Positions 62,558-64,000 of a DNA stretch of 64,000 nt are shown here, one piece after another (within the stretch, counting starts at the first letter, position 1; the number at the start of each line of letters is the position of its first letter). Location of the stretch: positions 1,021,661 to 1,085,660 of the forward strand of contig JAVJRK010000010.1 of the NCBI GenBank assembly GCA_040218445.1, written 5' to 3'. The notes under the pieces are model-generated. The model was not told the DNA's origin. It saw only the letters and a list, made by a program, of their open reading frames with translations, and did not search any database. This stretch comes from UBA1479 sp040218445. Lineage in GTDB: Bacteria; Pseudomonadota; Alphaproteobacteria; Rhodospirillales; Casp-alpha2. The translations under genes and the position numbers were made by a program.

Positions 62558-64000
62558 ATGAAGAACTTGCGGATCAGCATGGCGAGCCGTCTGCTTCTGA
62601 TCGCCATCGTGGTCACGGGTGTGATCCAGGTGATGAATGTGCTGCGGATCACCAATAACGTCGAAACCATCGACGATGCCTGGGGCGAATTTCAGGAAGC
62701 ACAGAATGAAAAGGTCCGCCTGCTGGGCGACCTTAGGTCTGCGTTGGGTTATGGCGGACTGATTGAACATTTCAAGAATTACATGCTGCGCCAGTCGGAC
62801 GAACAGCTGGGCGAGATCAAGAAATTTTCCGACAAGGCTGCAAGTGTGCTCAAAACCTATGGGACCTTGTCGCTGAACGAGGCCGAACAGGCCGCCGTCA
62901 CGGCGCTGGAACAAACGGTGACGACCTATGCGGAACAAAGCGGCGAGATTGAATCCCTGACCTATGACGCCCTTCCGGCCGAAGAAATCGACAAACAAGT
63001 GATGGTCGATTCCGCCCCGGCGCTGGCCGCCTTGAAGACCTTGGCCGAGATCGCACAGGGCAAGAAAAAAGACGGCGCCAAGAAAACCAAGTCCCAGTTG
63101 CTGAACGCCATGCGCGAGCACCTGGGGTTCGGCGGTCTGATCCATCATTACAAGAATCTGGTGATCCGCAAGGATCCGGCTACGGTCGATAAGGTCAAGG
63201 CCGACCTGGCGGCGATTGCGGCCGTCACCGATGCCTATAAGGCGCTTGGCGTTTCCGATCAGGAAAAGCAGCTGCTTGACGGCATTTCCGCCGTCATGGC
63301 GGCCTACGACGAAGCGGTTGAAGCGCTGATGGCGCAGGCGGCCCAAGGGGCCAGCGCCCAGCAGATTGATCAGGAACTGGAAATCGACGCGACAGCCTTG
63401 ATCGCGGGTCTGGACGGCCTGAAGAACGAGGTCAAACAGCAGTTGGATGCCAAGTCCCAGGCGGTCGAGGATTCGCTCGGCGATGTGCGGGAATTGGTCA
63501 AACTTGGCGTTTGGGTCACGGTTATCCTGCTTGGTTCCCTGGTGGTGGGGAGCTACTGGATGCTTCATTTTCGGGTTGAAAACCCGATCAAGGCGATTAC
63601 CCAGGCCATGAACGATCTGGCCGGTGGAAAGCTCGATACCGCCATTCCCGCCCTTGGCGAGAAAACGGAAGTCGGCGAAATGGCCGGCGCGGTTCAGGTG
63701 TTCAAGGAAAACGCGCTCGAGGTCGAACGATTGGCCTCGGCGCGCGAACTTGAGGAACGTCAAAACAGGCGGCGCCTGCGCTCGGAAGTCCTGGCCCTCA
63801 ACAATGCGTTGGAAGAAGAGGTCGAAAAGGCGGTCGATCTGGTCAAGGAGCGGGTCGATACGGTCGAAAACTCGGCCCGCATGGCGGCGGACCTGTCGCA
63901 GTCGGCGCATTCGCAGGCGTCGACGGTGGCCAGCGCCGCCGAGGAAGCGACCATCAACGTGCAGACCGTGGCCAGCGCGGCCGAGGAGCTGTCGGCTTCG
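62558..64000 (+). CDS. Methyl-accepting chemotaxis protein, 3' partial
   Basis: This inner-membrane chemoreceptor has 481 codons present and is open at the right edge. TM1 spans about residues 11-30. The periplasmic sensor region of about 280 residues has two related modules, GYGGLIEHFKNYMLR near 65 and GFGGLIHHYKNLVIR near 190. TM2 spans about 313-335. A HAMP domain (RVENPIKAITQAMNDLAGGKL) follows, and the start of the signalling coiled coil (ASTVASAAEEATINVQTVA) is visible at the end. The Lys/Asn-containing sensor motif occurs, to my memory, in many Rhodospirillales receptors without a known ligand. The start is ATG 62558, with CAGGGGG upstream. The missing part should be the methylation and CheW-binding hairpin. 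Confidence 0.93.
   Translation, partial: MKNLRISMASRLLLIAIVVTGVIQVMNVLRITNNVETIDDAWGEFQEAQNEKVRLLGDLRSALGYGGLIEHFKNYMLRQSDEQLGEIKKFSDKAASVLKTYGTLSLNEAEQAAVTALEQTVTTYAEQSGEIESLTYDALPAEEIDKQVMVDSAPALAALKTLAEIAQGKKKDGAKKTKSQLLNAMREHLGFGGLIHHYKNLVIRKDPATVDKVKADLAAIAAVTDAYKALGVSDQEKQLLDGISAVMAAYDEAVEALMAQAAQGASAQQIDQELEIDATALIAGLDGLKNEVKQQLDAKSQAVEDSLGDVRELVKLGVWVTVILLGSLVVGSYWMLHFRVENPIKAITQAMNDLAGGKLDTAIPALGEKTEVGEMAGAVQVFKENALEVERLASARELEERQNRRRLRSEVLALNNALEEEVEKAVDLVKERVDTVENSARMAADLSQSAHSQASTVASAAEEATINVQTVASAAEELSAS

Overview
The window is a GC-rich chromosomal segment from an alphaproteobacterium, most likely of the Rhodospirillales. The evidence is the long PstA/PstC forms, the CIRCE-controlled groESL operon, the Tat-secreted NrtA-like binding protein, several ANTAR regulators, and a chemoreceptor carrying GxGGLI..KN sensor motifs. 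The species cannot be named from sequence alone. I see no rRNA, tRNA, CRISPR array, transposase or prophage. Genes are densely packed, with many 1-4 bp start/stop overlaps.

Layout. 1-9.3 kb: a 5'-truncated DHA2 drug-efflux pump, then a six-gene iron-siderophore operon on the minus strand (TonB-dependent receptor, binding protein, permease, ATPase, DUF2218 protein, TonB). A Fur-like box precedes it and a divergent AraC/PchR-type regulator faces it. 9.3-12.2 kb: a pentapeptide-repeat gene with a one-base frameshift, cotranscribed with an orphan TPR-secretin lipoprotein. 12.3-18.8 kb: photolyase, PrmA, UvrD/PcrA helicase and a ClC channel with CBS domains. 18.9-28.1 kb: a complete phosphate regulon (phoR, pit, pstS, pstC, pstA, pstB, phoU, phoB) with two well-formed Pho boxes; its PhoR has no membrane segment. 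28.2-33.7 kb: a diguanylate cyclase, a thioesterase and a small glycosylation/membrane cluster. 33.8-36.1 kb: groES-groEL with a CIRCE element and a strong terminator. 36.2-39 kb: a TPR/2OG-oxygenase protein, an alpha/beta hydrolase and an NTF2-like protein.

39.2-49.1 kb is the most interesting part. A cyanate/nitrate-type ABC transporter, cyanase, a HupE/UreJ membrane protein, a CobW GTPase, a WD40 protein and a small Cys protein are collinear. Three ANTAR-domain regulators flank them. Between the first two ANTAR genes lie a near-consensus sigma-54 promoter, two hairpins with six-base loops, and an intrinsic terminator. This is the layout expected for ANTAR-controlled antitermination under nitrogen control. 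The binding protein has a cysteine-rich extension of about 135 residues in front of its twin-arginine signal.

49.4-64 kb: a small cupin, a 5TM-Lyt/PAS histidine kinase, a beta-hydroxyacid dehydrogenase, an AEC transporter and a DinG-type helicase. These are followed by a methionine-cycle operon (ArsR-methyltransferase fusion, metF, metH) with a candidate operator. Last is a chemoreceptor cut by the window end, whose sensor region contains an internal duplication.

Starts were chosen from ribosome binding sites, overlaps and family length. Functions come from recognised motifs, not from database searches.
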